64,000 nucleotides of DNA from Chondrus crispus (lineage: Eukaryota; Rhodophyta; Florideophyceae; Gigartinales; Gigartinaceae), in NCBI RefSeq assembly GCF_000350225.1, contig NW_005179192.1, forward strand, positions 1 through 64,000, written 5' to 3'. Positions 31,181 to 43,629 of this stretch are shown piece by piece. The translations under genes were made by a program, and so were the position numbers. The notes beneath the pieces were generated by a model. It did not search any database. It was not told where the DNA came from and was given only the letters and a program-made list of their open reading frames with translations. Each line of letters starts with the position of its first letter. Within the stretch, counting starts at the first letter, position 1.

Positions 31181-33439
31181 ATGAATATGTTGAACGAAGG
31201 GCCTCATTCTGTTGTTCAAACCTCTTTTGAAAACTCTCCCCGGCATGACCAAATCAAACCATTCCCTTTGGACACTGCTCCCTTACCAGCAGAATTTTCC
31301 ATATCAGAACTTATTGATGGCACCACTTCAACTACAAATTCAAAGACAACAAACGTTCTAATCTCCAGCAACACTCCAGAAAGGAATGATATTGACGAAC
31401 ATTGTGCTGGTATCGAAATTGAGAATCTACTGCCCGATGAGTTCGGCTGTTTCAGCACCTATAATCCGTCTATAGATTTCGATGAATCCATTGACATCCA
31501 GGATGCGAAGGGAGTCTTTCAGAATAACGAAGTCAAAGTATCCGATGAATTTCCTCTTTCCGGTGAAGTGCAAAAAAGGAGAAGGATAGATTCAAATGGA
31601 ACCTATGCAGCAATAGACGGGCAACTCCATGCCCGAGTTGCGGAAAATCAGGCAGCTACTCTTTTTTGCCAACAAAACGAATTGCCATTCGAGTTTGGCA
31701 CTATTGAAGACAATAACGTGCAGGCTTTTAGTGAATTGCAATCCCATCAGAACAGCGGATGCTCCCTCGGCACCGCCTTTCCAGGCGTAAAGCATGAATC
31801 TAAACCCATTCAAGCGGCAAAGGTCTCTGAAACCAGAGCAAAGCCCGACAACGTCGTTGTCTTTAAGGTGCCAACACCCTCGATGAGGAGCAAATCTTTG
31901 CGGAAAAGTGCGGCCTCTAACTCATCGATACCGCGTAAGCTGTCACGAGAATACATGGTTCAGACCTCGGATGAGGCACAAGCCCCTAGTGGAGTTGATG
32001 GACTCCCGGAATTGCTACCACCACCACCTCCAGATGAATTCTTCAAGTCAGCAACAGATGCCCAAAAGTTTGAGGCTGAAAGCGATATTGCTCTCAAGCA
32101 CGGGTCTTGGAACGATGCTCATAAGCTGGATCTCCAACGCCGTGATAAACAGCAATCACTTGGGCAGCACTCACAATTCAGGTCAGATCAAGGAAATCGG
32201 CCCGAAGCACTCTCCTCCCCCCCTCAACAAGAGCAAAGATACTTATCGCAAATAAGAACTCCTCAAAATGCGCATAAGCGACATGTTTTGGGGGAGCAAT
32301 TCTACCCGTCTCTACTCACGACCCAGGCGTACGGTTCGGAAAGCTCAAGTGCAGCAACATTGCAGCCGGTCTCTCACACGGTATTCTTACAAAAAGACAA
32401 TGCCGGGTGGAAGAAGAATGATGAGCCTCACAACTACACAAGTTTTTTTGATCATCGCAATGACAAGAGTCTTGAAACCCCTCACTCCTCTTTGCTCTAC
32501 CCCAGATCCAAGTGGGATTTTCATAAATCAGTAGGAAATGAGATTGAGTGGTCGGGAACATCGGAGTTGTACCATTCTAGGAACAGTGACCACTTAAGAC
32601 AGACTCATCCAGGCAGAGATGCAAATATCGGAAACGGAGCTTCGCATCTCAAATCCAGAAAGAGAAATGCCGATCAAGCTTTGCATGGGAAAGCCCCAGA
32701 TAGTGCAGTCGAACAAATCCATTTAGATGAGAACGGTCGAACTCGCAAAAGGAGACGAACTAGAGTTGAAGACTTGGATCCGTCCGACGTGTATGTCTGT
32801 TCCTTTGAGGATTGTCGCAAAAAGTTTGCCAAAAAGTATAACCTGAAGATTCACGAGAGGCGTCACCGAGGAGATCTTCCATTTATCTGCCCGCAATGCG
32901 CGAAAAAGTTCATGTGGCAATCAAGCTTTGAACGACATTTGAGGGTTCACGAGGCGCGGGCTGCAGCATCAGCAAGAAGACTTCGCAGGGGAAAGGAGCC
33001 TAACAATTTCAGACAAGAAGAAAGGACAATCAAACATGAATTTCTGAGAACTTCGGATTCCACTTGGAAACTCACCTTAAATGGTCTCAACACAGTAGTA
33101 AATCGAAACGACCGCGCATCTGTAGTCCTTGCAATGTCGCTTTGCACCCTGAATTGCATTGACTCTACAGTAGTGCTTGACGCTTTAGTGGTTGAGAAGG
33201 AAAACGAATATGCTATTCAGAGTTGTTCGCCGGACATACCAAACGCTGTAGAAGAGGAGGGGTCAAATGGCAATGGCATGGAACTCCATTCAGGTATCGA
33301 AGATTTGACTAAAGTTCAGTTCATGTCAGAACCCTCGTCTTTGGGCAGGGAGATTACAGGAAAGGATGGTTTCTTCCTTCAAGAGTTGACGCCTGGCGAT
33401 GAGAAACTAGAAATTACCGATCCTAGTGAGTTGGAATAA
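31181..33439 (+). CDS. C2H2 zinc-finger protein, probable transcription factor
   Basis: 752 residues. A mostly disordered, Ser/Gln/Asn-rich protein with a basic nuclear-localisation-like stretch (RTRKRRRTR, about residue 525). Then come two adjacent C2H2 fingers at about 540-592: VCSFEDCRKKFAKKYNLKIH with ERRH, a TGEKP-like linker (RGDLPF), and CPQCAKKFMWQSSFERHLRVH. The first finger has the C-x4-C spacing found in TFIIIA-like and GLI/ZIC fingers; two linked fingers are enough for DNA binding. After the fingers there are about 150 residues with no domain that I recognise. No intron is seen. Targets are unknown. Confidence 0.85.
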   Translation: MNMLNEGPHSVVQTSFENSPRHDQIKPFPLDTAPLPAEFSISELIDGTTSTTNSKTTNVLISSNTPERNDIDEHCAGIEIENLLPDEFGCFSTYNPSIDFDESIDIQDAKGVFQNNEVKVSDEFPLSGEVQKRRRIDSNGTYAAIDGQLHARVAENQAATLFCQQNELPFEFGTIEDNNVQAFSELQSHQNSGCSLGTAFPGVKHESKPIQAAKVSETRAKPDNVVVFKVPTPSMRSKSLRKSAASNSSIPRKLSREYMVQTSDEAQAPSGVDGLPELLPPPPPDEFFKSATDAQKFEAESDIALKHGSWNDAHKLDLQRRDKQQSLGQHSQFRSDQGNRPEALSSPPQQEQRYLSQIRTPQNAHKRHVLGEQFYPSLLTTQAYGSESSSAATLQPVSHTVFLQKDNAGWKKNDEPHNYTSFFDHRNDKSLETPHSSLLYPRSKWDFHKSVGNEIEWSGTSELYHSRNSDHLRQTHPGRDANIGNGASHLKSRKRNADQALHGKAPDSAVEQIHLDENGRTRKRRRTRVEDLDPSDVYVCSFEDCRKKFAKKYNLKIHERRHRGDLPFICPQCAKKFMWQSSFERHLRVHEARAAASARRLRRGKEPNNFRQEERTIKHEFLRTSDSTWKLTLNGLNTVVNRNDRASVVLAMSLCTLNCIDSTVVLDALVVEKENEYAIQSCSPDIPNAVEEEGSNGNGMELHSGIEDLTKVQFMSEPSSLGREITGKDGFFLQELTPGDEKLEITDPSELE

Positions 33440-34537
33440 GATTCTTGTTCCTGCAAGCAATCGACGGGTTTGCCTCATTCATGAACGCCAAGTCTTGGCC
33501 TGATATGTGACTTGTTTTCGTGAATACGAACGTGAAGCTTTTCAAACCTTCTCTCTCTTTGATACATTTGTATCTTAGCTATGTCCCGGGCCTCTTTGCT
33601 TAGTTGTGAAGGTCAATGTACATACTATACTGTTTAGTGCCTACTTTTCTAAATCCATATTTCAACTTTCGCCGATACGAAATGCATGAATATGTAGTGT
33701 AGGCGCACTGAATCAATGTCCGGCTCAGATACGCAGATACCAAGAATATTCAGGATCAAGGCAAAAGGCAGAGCTAGTCGGGTTTCTATGTATCAAGAAA
33801 ATACCGCGCCTTATCCGCGTGCCTTCGCGGCAATCCTGAGGCGATCCTCAGTCATGGTGTAGTGTTTGCGCGCTGGCGGATGCCTTCTAACTCAAGGGAA
33901 TTCTCCTATCGGGAATATTTCGACCCTGCGAAATCCACGAATCCGCGCGCGGTGGGAGGATGCAGCTGGGGTTCGTGACAAGAAGCTCAGTTGCTTTGGC
34001 TCGGTACGAGTGGAGCCGCCGAAGAGACGCGGTCATGCTTTATGCGGAAGTATAACTGCGTATTGTAGCGTTTGTAGAGAAGCGTCGATTCTTTGGCACA
34101 AGTGAAACGTGCACGCGGTGAGGCTCATGAGGACGGATAAGCGCGTGGGGGGGTGAGGCGATTAACTTTTGAGCGGTACAATGAGAAACGAAAATATGTT
34201 CAACACGAAAACGACGTTTCCAAAAAAAAACAAGAAAAAGTGGGCACGACCACCTCTTTTGATCCGCCGCTAACCCTCTGCCGGGGCTTAAGAGACACGG
34301 GAGCTCTGCCATCTCAGGCCTTTAGCAAAAGTCAACAGTCCATCCGGTGCAATTCAGACAGTGCAGCCGCGAAATAACTACCGACCGGGGTCCACGAAGA
34401 CTTCAATTGTTGATGTAAGCACCTTCAAATTGCGCACTCATTAAATCGTTCACAAGCGATACCAGCGCATGCCCGTCGCTGCCACATCCCGTCAAGAAAA
34501 ACAGTATCAACGCATCCGTTTATGAAAGTCTCTCTCA
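33440..34537. other. Intergenic between zinc-finger and importin genes
   Basis: About 1.1 kb. It must hold the zinc-finger gene's 3' end and the importin promoter. I see no coding or RNA signal. Confidence 0.5.
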
Positions 34538-37500
34538 ATGTCGGTTGAGGAGTCCGCCGAGAAAATATTTGTCTACTTGAGCGATGGGCTCAGCGAAGAT
34601 TCTACTCGACGCCGGCGAGCCGAGGTAGCTCTTCGGGAGGCCGAAGAAAAGCAAGACTTTTTCGCTTCTCTCGCGATGATAACGGCTGCGTCAGACGCAG
34701 ACGCCCCACCAAATGTTCGATGGCTTGCTGCTGTTTGCGGGAAGAATGCAGTTTCAAGAAGCTGGCGACGCCGCACGCATCCGAATGCCGTCACGGAGGA
34801 CGAGAGGACATATGTGAAGGACACTTTGTTGCAAAAGCTAGGGGAGCAACATAGCACAGTTGCGATACAAATATCGGTGTGGGTATCTAGAATCGCGCGC
34901 ATTGACTTTCCGAATGGATGGCCGTCTCTAATTACCGATCTGTGTGAAAAAGTGAAGTGCTCTAATGAGCAGGTGATGTTTCATTCATTGTCCACTCTTG
35001 ACCTTGTTATTGAGGGAATATCTAGTAAGCGACTGCATAGTGATCGCAAGCGGTTCTATCAAGTGGCCCCAGCGATCTTCGGAGCGCTGTATGAGCATTT
35101 TGTCGTTCATTTGCAAACACTCATCCAGAATCCCAATCGCCAGGATGGCATGAAGAAGTCTTTTTCAGTCGTTGAGAAGTGTTTAGAGTGTTTCCAAAAG
35201 CTTGTTAACTATGGCTCTGAGAGAATCACCGCATTTCAACACTTGCCATCTGTCTTCTCTAAATTTATAGATATGCCGGAGCTCTTCCTCAGAGGTGCGG
35301 CAGGTGGCACCGAGCTGCAGTTGAGACTCAGTCATTTGGCTGCTGAGCTGATCGTAACGACGCAAAAGCGAGACCCTGTTCACTTCCAGGAGTTTCTTCC
35401 AAAGTTTCTGGAAATTTACTACAACTGTCTGATGGCGTTCAGATTTGGTACTTCTGATGAGTCTGCATGTTTTCAGGCTGCTCTCTTCGTGAGAAATGTC
35501 CTCGAATGTCCAGACTACGACCTTGGAAGTGCTTCTTTTGCTGAGTTCAAGGCAAAACGTGGTACCGGAGTGAAAATGCCGGATGGTGTGTGCCCCCAAG
35601 CTTGTCGATATATATTGCTTTCGTTTTTCGATGAAAATCGGGTAAATGCCCTCATTGAGTCGTTGATTTCCAACGTGTTTATCCTCAGCAATCGAGAACT
35701 CGAAACATGGGCAAACGACCCGGAAGCATTAGTGAGAGAAGAAGATGCGGCAGATTGGGGAACAGAAAGTTTGCGAAAGGAGTCGGAGGGGATCTTTTCA
35801 TTATTGTTCCTTCGAGACTGGCAAAGAATCGCGCCAATGATCACGCGATTGACGGAATCCATACCTGCGGACAACCCATTGCTTCTTGATGCGTGCTACC
35901 GTGCCCTCGGACGTGCCACTCGAGATTGTCGGAATGCCTTCAACTTGGCAGACTCTTTGAATGGGAAGCTAGGAGCGATTCTCAAAGCAGATTGTAGCAA
36001 GAATCTTGGGGAACGTATTATACAAGCGCGTGCAGCATGGCTTATAGGTCAGTGCGCCGAACAGGTTTCACGAGAATTGCGACAAATTGTGAACCCGTTG
36101 CTGGTACGACTCATGGGGTTTACGGATGGGGACCTGGTGATTGCGTTGACGGCGACGAAGACGATTCAACATCTGGCAGAGGACCTCGGATTTCACTCGG
36201 AGGACTTTGCTCCGCAACTTTCTACTTGCGTTCTTCACTGTTTTCGGCTGGTGAACATCGCAGAAACTTATGCGACGAAACGTGACCTCCTTGGGACAAT
36301 CGTGAGCCTTATCCGTCGATCGAACGCGCAATACGTAGTTCCGCTCATTGAGAGCGTGGCAAACGTACTTACACCGTTGTGGAGAAGTCGGCAGAATGGC
36401 GGAGGCAGTTTTCAGACGTCGGGTGAGAATTTCAATGGGACGGGAATTGAAATGGGAGAAGGAGGTGAAAACCTGCTGCGAGTGGCTATAGCCGAGGTGC
36501 TCGTGGCTATGATCGAGAAAACTGGTGAGGCATCGATGCAGTCGTCTGGGCTGAGAACATTGTCGCTGGAGGTAATTGCGTTTGCCGTAAACGTGGAAAA
36601 AGGGATGGGTGGTTCGTACATGATGGAAGACGGGTGCGAGCTGTGGGCGGTCGTTGTGGAAGCTAGCAGTGAGTATTCGGAAGAGCTGGCAAGGCTATTT
36701 CCTCAAACTGAGAGAATCCTAGGGCTTGACTTTGACTACCTGCGGGAAGTATTCCGCCTGCTCGAGGGGTATGCGCTTCTCGGAAGGGAGCGGTTCATGA
36801 ACCAGTACGGGGCGGCGATGCTTGCAACGCTTCGGCGGGCGCTGGGGTCTGTACGGGACCGGGGTTGCCTAGCGGCAGTGGAGGTGTTAGACGTGATTCT
36901 GCTTTTGTTCCCGAGCGAGGGAGTGGGGTTCTTGGCGCCCATTTTGCAAGACGCGCTGCAAAAGATCATAGAGAATGAGGAAAGCCAGGTGGTGAGCGCG
37001 GCGTACACCGGACTGATTGCGCGGGCGTGCCTCGTGAAGGTGGGGGACTTTGAGGGCCTGGTGTTGCAAGGGAACGAGATGGCGGCGGTGGAGGTCGTGG
37101 AGGCAATGCTGAAAAACCTGGACTCGATGTACAAACTGCGGAGGCGGAAGCTGGTGACGGTTGCGGTGTGCGGCCTAGCGCGGCGTTACGGAAAGAGCAC
37201 GAGCGTCCTGCAGCGCGTGCCATCCGTGCTGAACGCGGTGGTGCAGGTGCTGTCCGAGGAGCAGCATCGGGCGGGGCGGCACGCGACGGAGGAGCATCCC
37301 AAGGATTTTCTGAACGCGGTGGCGCGGTTTGGGGAGGGGGCCAGGGACGAGGAGGGGTTCACGGGAAAGGGGGTAGAGCTACCGGGGCAGAGGAGGAAGA
37401 GGGACATGTGGGACGGGGATGTCGTTGAGAAGGTGAAGTTGCGAGAGGTGTGCGGCGGGCTACTGATGGGACTCAAGGAGGATGGGGAGGAGAACTACCA

Positions 37501-37579
37501 GGCGATCTTGCGGGCGACGGACCCGGTTGTGCTGGCGCAGCTCGGGAAGCTTGTACAGCCTGATGGCACCGCCTCTTAA
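34538..37579 (+). CDS. Importin-11-like nuclear transport receptor (importin beta family)
   Basis: 1013 residues, single exon, close to the about 975 of human importin-11. It carries cargo through nuclear pores and releases it on RanGTP binding. The N-terminal importin domain (about residues 20-115) is clear: RRRAEVALREAEEKQDF, then VRWLAAVCGKNAVSRSWRRR, then the VAIQISVWVSRIARIDFPNG region followed by WPSL. The RSWRRR and FPNGWPSL spots match importin-11 rather than importin-7/8 or transportin. The remainder is helical HEAT-repeat sequence without other domains. Cargoes in animals include ubiquitin-conjugating enzymes and a ribosomal protein; cargo here is unknown. Start ATG at 34538 is in frame with the domain and is preceded by no closer alternative. 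Confidence 0.85.
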   Translation: MSVEESAEKIFVYLSDGLSEDSTRRRRAEVALREAEEKQDFFASLAMITAASDADAPPNVRWLAAVCGKNAVSRSWRRRTHPNAVTEDERTYVKDTLLQKLGEQHSTVAIQISVWVSRIARIDFPNGWPSLITDLCEKVKCSNEQVMFHSLSTLDLVIEGISSKRLHSDRKRFYQVAPAIFGALYEHFVVHLQTLIQNPNRQDGMKKSFSVVEKCLECFQKLVNYGSERITAFQHLPSVFSKFIDMPELFLRGAAGGTELQLRLSHLAAELIVTTQKRDPVHFQEFLPKFLEIYYNCLMAFRFGTSDESACFQAALFVRNVLECPDYDLGSASFAEFKAKRGTGVKMPDGVCPQACRYILLSFFDENRVNALIESLISNVFILSNRELETWANDPEALVREEDAADWGTESLRKESEGIFSLLFLRDWQRIAPMITRLTESIPADNPLLLDACYRALGRATRDCRNAFNLADSLNGKLGAILKADCSKNLGERIIQARAAWLIGQCAEQVSRELRQIVNPLLVRLMGFTDGDLVIALTATKTIQHLAEDLGFHSEDFAPQLSTCVLHCFRLVNIAETYATKRDLLGTIVSLIRRSNAQYVVPLIESVANVLTPLWRSRQNGGGSFQTSGENFNGTGIEMGEGGENLLRVAIAEVLVAMIEKTGEASMQSSGLRTLSLEVIAFAVNVEKGMGGSYMMEDGCELWAVVVEASSEYSEELARLFPQTERILGLDFDYLREVFRLLEGYALLGRERFMNQYGAAMLATLRRALGSVRDRGCLAAVEVLDVILLLFPSEGVGFLAPILQDALQKIIENEESQVVSAAYTGLIARACLVKVGDFEGLVLQGNEMAAVEVVEAMLKNLDSMYKLRRRKLVTVAVCGLARRYGKSTSVLQRVPSVLNAVVQVLSEEQHRAGRHATEEHPKDFLNAVARFGEGARDEEGFTGKGVELPGQRRKRDMWDGDVVEKVKLREVCGGLLMGLKEDGEENYQAILRATDPVVLAQLGKLVQPDGTAS

Positions 37580-37844
37580 GGCGGGCGCTCGTTTACGGCG
37601 CTTGGGACAACTTGATAGGGCTCGTGCCTAAAATAAACTCCCCATCTCGCTCCTGATCCGCTCCCACAGCCAATCACAACGCGCCTCGCGGTCCTCACCC
37701 GCCACACGGTATTGGCCACACGACTCATTCCCCGTCCCAAAACACTCTGGAGGATCCTTTTTATCAACTGCATCCCCAGCATCCTCAGCATCGCCTGCAC
37801 TCCTCCCTTCCCCCCCCCCCCTCCCCTACCTCCCCTCCCTCCCC
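37580..37844 (+). promoter_or_regulatory. Probable promoter of the dsRBD-exonuclease-like gene
   Basis: Contains CCAAT at 37670-37674, the inverted ATTGG at 37711-37715 and a tttttat stretch near 37757. It lies between the importin stop codon and the assembly gap in front of the next gene. It runs into a C-tract that probably caused the gap. Confidence 0.4.
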
Positions 37845-38263
37845 NNNNNNNNNNNNNNNNNNNNNNNNNNNNNNNNNNNNNNNNNNNNNNNNNNNNNNNN
37901 NNNNNNNNNNNNNNNNNNNNNNNNNNNNNNNNNNNNNNNNNNNNNNNNNNNNNNNNNNNNNNNNNNNNNNNNNNNNNNNNNNNNNNNNNNNNNNNNNNNN
38001 NNNNNNNNNNNNNNNNNNNNNNNNNNNNNNNNNNNNNNNNNNNNNNNNNNNNNNNNNNNNNNNNNNNNNNNNNNNNNNNNNNNNNNNNNNNNNNNNNNNN
38101 NNNNNNNNNNNNNNNNNNNNNNNNNNNNNNNNNNNNNNNNNNNNNNNNNNNNNNNNNNNNNNNNNNNNNNNNNNNNNNNNNNNNNNNNNNNNNNNNNNNN
38201 NNNNNNNNNNNNNNNNNNNNNNNNNNNNNNNNNNNNNNNNNNNNNNNNNNNNNNNNNNNNNNN
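37845..38263. other. Assembly gap (419 N)
   Basis: Unsequenced, flanked on the left by an almost pure C/T tract. It hides the N-terminus of the downstream gene. Confidence 1.
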
Positions 38264-41200
38264 TGTCAGCGCAAGGGTTCACCCCGGCTCAGGAACCGTG
38301 CCGCATGTTGTCCTCGTCGACAAAGACGGGCACGACCCCAACCGCGACGACGACACCCTGCCGCGCGGGAGTCACGTGCTCGAGCCGCGGAGCAGTAGCG
38401 ACATCTCGCCGCCGCAGCACACGCGGCACAGAGTGCACGCCACGAAAGCTACTGCGAGCGGTGGGGCGAGGAAGGCGGATGCCGCGGCGTGCGGCAGTGG
38501 GAGGAAGGGGGAGGGGGCGAGTCTCGTGTCCGACTTGTATGCGGAGGCTTTGCATAAGGTGAAAGTGCTACGGAAGGCACGGAAAGGGGTGGAGAAGCAG
38601 GTTGAGGAGCCGCCGGTGGTGGCGCTTGACGAATCGCTTGATGAGGAGGCGAATGCCCTCTTCGTTGAGGCGTCTGAAACTCCGCTGTGGCGCGAGGCTC
38701 AGGGGGAGGACGAAGGGGAGATACTGCTTGAGCTGGAGCCGGCGAACGGAGTCAGTCCGTTTGCGAGTACGGTGCAGGGGGATGGGGGGCACGCAAAGGG
38801 TAGCGCAGTGGGGGGATTTCGCTTCGGGTCTCCGCATTCAGCTAACGGTGACGAGTATTCACGCAAGCAGGGCATCATGTTTCACATGGAAACGTCTCAA
38901 GACCGCTTCCCTTCGCTTCGCAATGAGGACGGAATGGAGCAGGGCGATGAAGAGGCTACGCGAGCAGCAAAGGGTTCCCCTTCCAGTAGAGTAGCGCAAA
39001 ACAACAAGGAAGTTGTCCGTGGGGCGAAGGACCGTTCACCCATTCCACGCGTGGGCGCCTTGACGTCTAAACCGCGGAAGCGTGTTGCACACGTTGCAGA
39101 GAGGAAGGGTAAGGTCGTGAAAGGCCTTGACCAGGAGAAGTCGCCGAATATTTTGGGCAGGCGGCGGGTACGAGGAGCTTCATCTGCAGAATTCGACAAC
39201 GATTCCGTCATTGACGTCGATATGCCAGATGCAGGGGGGTTTCGTCCCGCATCAAGGATGAAGCACAAGAGGAAAGCGCCCCCGCGCCGAACCTTGCAGT
39301 TGATGGACGATCTATCTGTTCCTTCTCTGAAGAGACAAAGAAGTGTAGGTCCTGACAGGCCACGCGGGCTAGCGGCGAGTGCGCCTTCGACAACATTTCG
39401 AAGATCCAGAATGAGGGTTAAGAGTGCCCCCAAGGGCTCGAGGAAACCGCGTCGGTTATCTTTGATGGAAACGTTGAAGGCCCGTTTGCAGGAAAGCTGT
39501 GATAAAGCACCAAGTGCGGACGGCGAGTTAGAGGATGGTTGGAATGAAATCCCGCGAGTGAGGAGCGCAGCTGGCGGAAGAGGCATTGTGCCAATCCCGA
39601 GAGTCACAAGCAAGCAGAAGAGCACGGCTAGATCTGCAGTTTCGTTGGACGATGAAAGGGAGAAAGCTCCCGCCGTGAAGGATGCTCAAACGGAGGAAGA
39701 TGCGAGACCGGAGTTGCCACGGACGAGTGGTGATCCTATCTCACTTAAGAGACGTGAACCAAATCGCGCTTTGCCTGCGTTGAACAACCCCACAGAGGAC
39801 GGCTTCCAGCGAAGAATGGGTGAAAACGAAGATGGTTGGCATCAAGCGGTAACTGGAGCATCAGGAGGACTCACTTCAGATCCAGGCGTGAGAAACCAGG
39901 GTTCACAGGCAGCCCCGAGCATGAATCCGACGGTTCCGGGCATGTTTTTGTTTCCGACACCCGAAGGAATGGCCCAAGCCCACCCAGTCCCACCACTTGG
40001 AATGGTTCCCCCTCCTCCGCCCCCAAACATGTTTATGCCTGTGATGCATCAAAACGCGTTCTTCCCTGGCGCTCCTATTCCACCAAACCTTTTCGGAATC
40101 CCTCCGCCTGAGCATCCCCAAGCACAATGGCAGCGAGAAGCTGTAAAGGCTGCATGGCTAGACCATCAGATCCAACACAAGCAACAATTTCAACATCAAA
40201 AGAAGACCACAGTTGTGCACGCGGAAGAGATGAAGGGCCGTTCTGCAAAACCCGCTCGTCAACAAGTCGAACACATAGAAATCCTTCAAAGAGAAGAAGC
40301 ACCCGTCGTGACGGTACAGGTCGAAGAGATAGACAGCCCTCCTCCAGCGATTACCGATAAAGTCCCACCAGAGGCCCCGAAGGCAGATACCACTACCAGA
40401 GAAGTAAGCTCTGATGAGGGGGAGGACGGGGAGGATCATGTATCTACTCTCCATGTATTATCACAAAGGTTAAGGAAATGGACAAACCCTGTCTTTGCTT
40501 GGGACCGGAAAGACGCAAGGGGACATTGGGTTTGTACAGGCACGGTCAAAGTGCTGTTCAAAGAAGGTGAGGAGTTTTTGAAAAAGACCGTCAATGCTAA
40601 AAGCAGGAAAAGGGCGAAGCAAAAAGTGAGTAAGCAACTTATAGCAGCTTTGAAGGAGATGATTGCTGCGTCGAGGAAAGCAGAGAGCTCTGGAGATGCA
40701 GGCTCGCCTTCTGAGGAAATAGATAAAATGACTGGTATTTCAACTGCTGTGGGGGCTCTTACTCAGCTTTTTCACAGGCACAAGCTGGACACGCAACCCG
40801 ATACACGCTTTGAGGAGATTGGGGGCGGGCTATGGCGGTGTACCGTCATCATGGCAATTTCTGGGGTTGGAAAAGTGAAGGTTTCAGAAGAGGGACCTCA
40901 GAAAAAGTTGGCCAAGAGCGTTGCCAGTCTTAAAGCACTTGAGCGCTTAAGAGAACTCAAAGTCATTCGCCCTGAAGAGTTCTCTCATTTGAAGCTTTGC
41001 CAAACGGGGAAAGAGGGTAGGGAAGCTGTCTCTGCGAAGGAAGCCAACAAAATGAGATCGGCGAGGGAAGACATAGTGCAAATCAGCGATGACGATGACG
41101 ATGACGATGATGATGGGGAGAAAAAGGTCACTACGGAAGAAGATGGTGAGGGGCGTTTCCTGCTGCCCAAACATTACTTGATAGTAGAGGCGACAAAGCC

Positions 41201-41912
41201 AGAACACTGTGAAGAATGGCGAACGACCCATGCTAAACCTGGCTCTGAGATTGGTGTATTTGTGGATTCTTGCAGCGCGAGGAGAGAATTCGACGGTCTC
41301 AAAACCAACCGTGTGTCTGCGGATGGCGTCACAAAAGATATAGGTAGTATTAGAGTTTTGTGTTTCTCAACCAAAACGAGCTGTCTCGTCGTGCGAAAGG
41401 ATAAGTGCACAGATGAAAAATCGAAAGACAAGGATTGTGAAGAGGGCCTTTGGCTTCCAGAAGCTGTTTGCACATTGCTGTGCGACCGGAAAATTCAAAA
41501 ACATGGACATAACGTAGATGACGGATTGGTGTGGCTTCGAGAGTACCATGGCATTCAAGCATGGGGGATGAACGATGTATCGATTTTATCGTCTGCGTCA
41601 AGGTCTTGGAGCCATTGCAGCAATACACGTGTTCTGCACGGAATACATGAGCTGATGAAGTATTGGCTCAAGAAGGAATTAGTGAGCGTATGCCTGAAAG
41701 ACGTATGGAGAAAAGGGAGCGCAAGTGACGAAGCGGTTGTCCCAGAGGGCGATGACACAACTGGGATGGCTGTTGTATCGGCGTTCGCTTGCATGTGCAT
41801 TCAAGAACAGATCCGCGATGAAGCCGTCCATAAGAGAACGCGCCTGTACGGCGCGGCGGCCGAATTCCGCGAACTGAGCAAGCGATTGATGCACGACCCG
41901 TTTGCAAAATAA
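38264..41912 (+). CDS. Two dsRNA-binding domains plus degenerate WRN-type exonuclease domain (5' partial)
   Basis: The frame is open from the gap at 38264 to the stop at 41912 (about 1215 codons) and has no ATG before the long disordered region, so the start is in the gap. The first about 700 residues are charged, basic and Pro-rich, with no domain. Two dsRBD-like domains follow: 40450-40670 (VLSQRLRKWTNPVFAW, ending KSRKRAKQKVSKQLIAALK) and 40750-40960 (ALTQLFHRHKL, GGGLWRCTVIM, KKLAKSVASLKALERL). An Asp run (41086-41112) leads into a C-terminal domain (41160-41830) with the plan of DEDD 3'-5' exonucleases of the WRN/EXD type: GSIRVLCFSTKTSCLVVR, LLCDRKIQKHGHNVDDGLVW, LHGIHELMKYWLKKEL. Motif I reads VFVDSC (Asp kept, Glu lost), motif II keeps an Asp, and motif III reads AVVSAFA (Asp lost). 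Catalysis therefore looks unlikely. It may bind double-stranded RNA. Confidence 0.7.
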
Positions 41913-41970
41913 GATTTTGTTAGGAATGGTTTACTTGACTAGATAGCACTTGACGTACAATAGAAGGGCT

Positions 41971-43164
<1,194 letters not shown>

Positions 43165-43629
43165 ATGAAGCACCGAATCAAGCTGCGCAAGCTGTCGCGC
43201 ACCAGCGCGCACCGTCGCGCGCTGTTCCGCAACCAAGTGACCTCGCTGATCGAGCACGAGCGCATCGAGACGACGGTGGCCAAGGCGAAGGAGCTGCGCC
43301 GCATAGCGGACAAGCTGATCACGACGGCGAAGCAGGGCACGCTGCGCGCGCACCGCGCCGTCGACGGGTACGTGCAGACGAAAATGGCAAGGCGCAAGCT
43401 GTTCGTGGAGCTCGCACCCCGGTTCATGGGACGGCCCGGCGGGTATACCCGCGTGCTCAGGACGAGGCTTAGGAGAGGCGACTGCGCGCCGATGGCGGTC
43501 ATTGAGCTTTCTGAGACCGACAATTCTATCTTGACTGCGGAGCAGCTCGTGCAGAGGGAGGCAAGGAAGAGCAAGTATAGACGCAATCCGGAGCTTACGC
43601 CGCCGTCGTTGGCGAATGCGCTGGATTGA
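43165..43629 (+). CDS. Ribosomal protein bL17 (organellar, probably mitochondrial)
   Basis: 154 residues. A bacterial-type large-subunit protein: [20 protein letters not shown], then [39 protein letters not shown], and [20 protein letters not shown]. The match with bacterial L17 begins at residue 1, so there is no cleavable targeting extension. Mitochondrial L17 (MRPL17/YmL8) is known to be imported without a long presequence, which favours mitochondrion over plastid. A 30-residue C-terminal tail extends beyond the bacterial length. Confidence 0.93.
   Translation: MKHRIKLRKLSRTSAHRRALFRNQVTSLIEHERIETTVAKAKELRRIADKLITTAKQGTLRAHRAVDGYVQTKMARRKLFVELAPRFMGRPGGYTRVLRTRLRRGDCAPMAVIELSETDNSILTAEQLVQREARKSKYRRNPELTPPSLANALD

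Noticed and set aside
41086-41117. GAY-repeat microsatellite as a separate repeat element
   Set aside because: It simply encodes the Asp run in the dsRBD-exonuclease-like protein.
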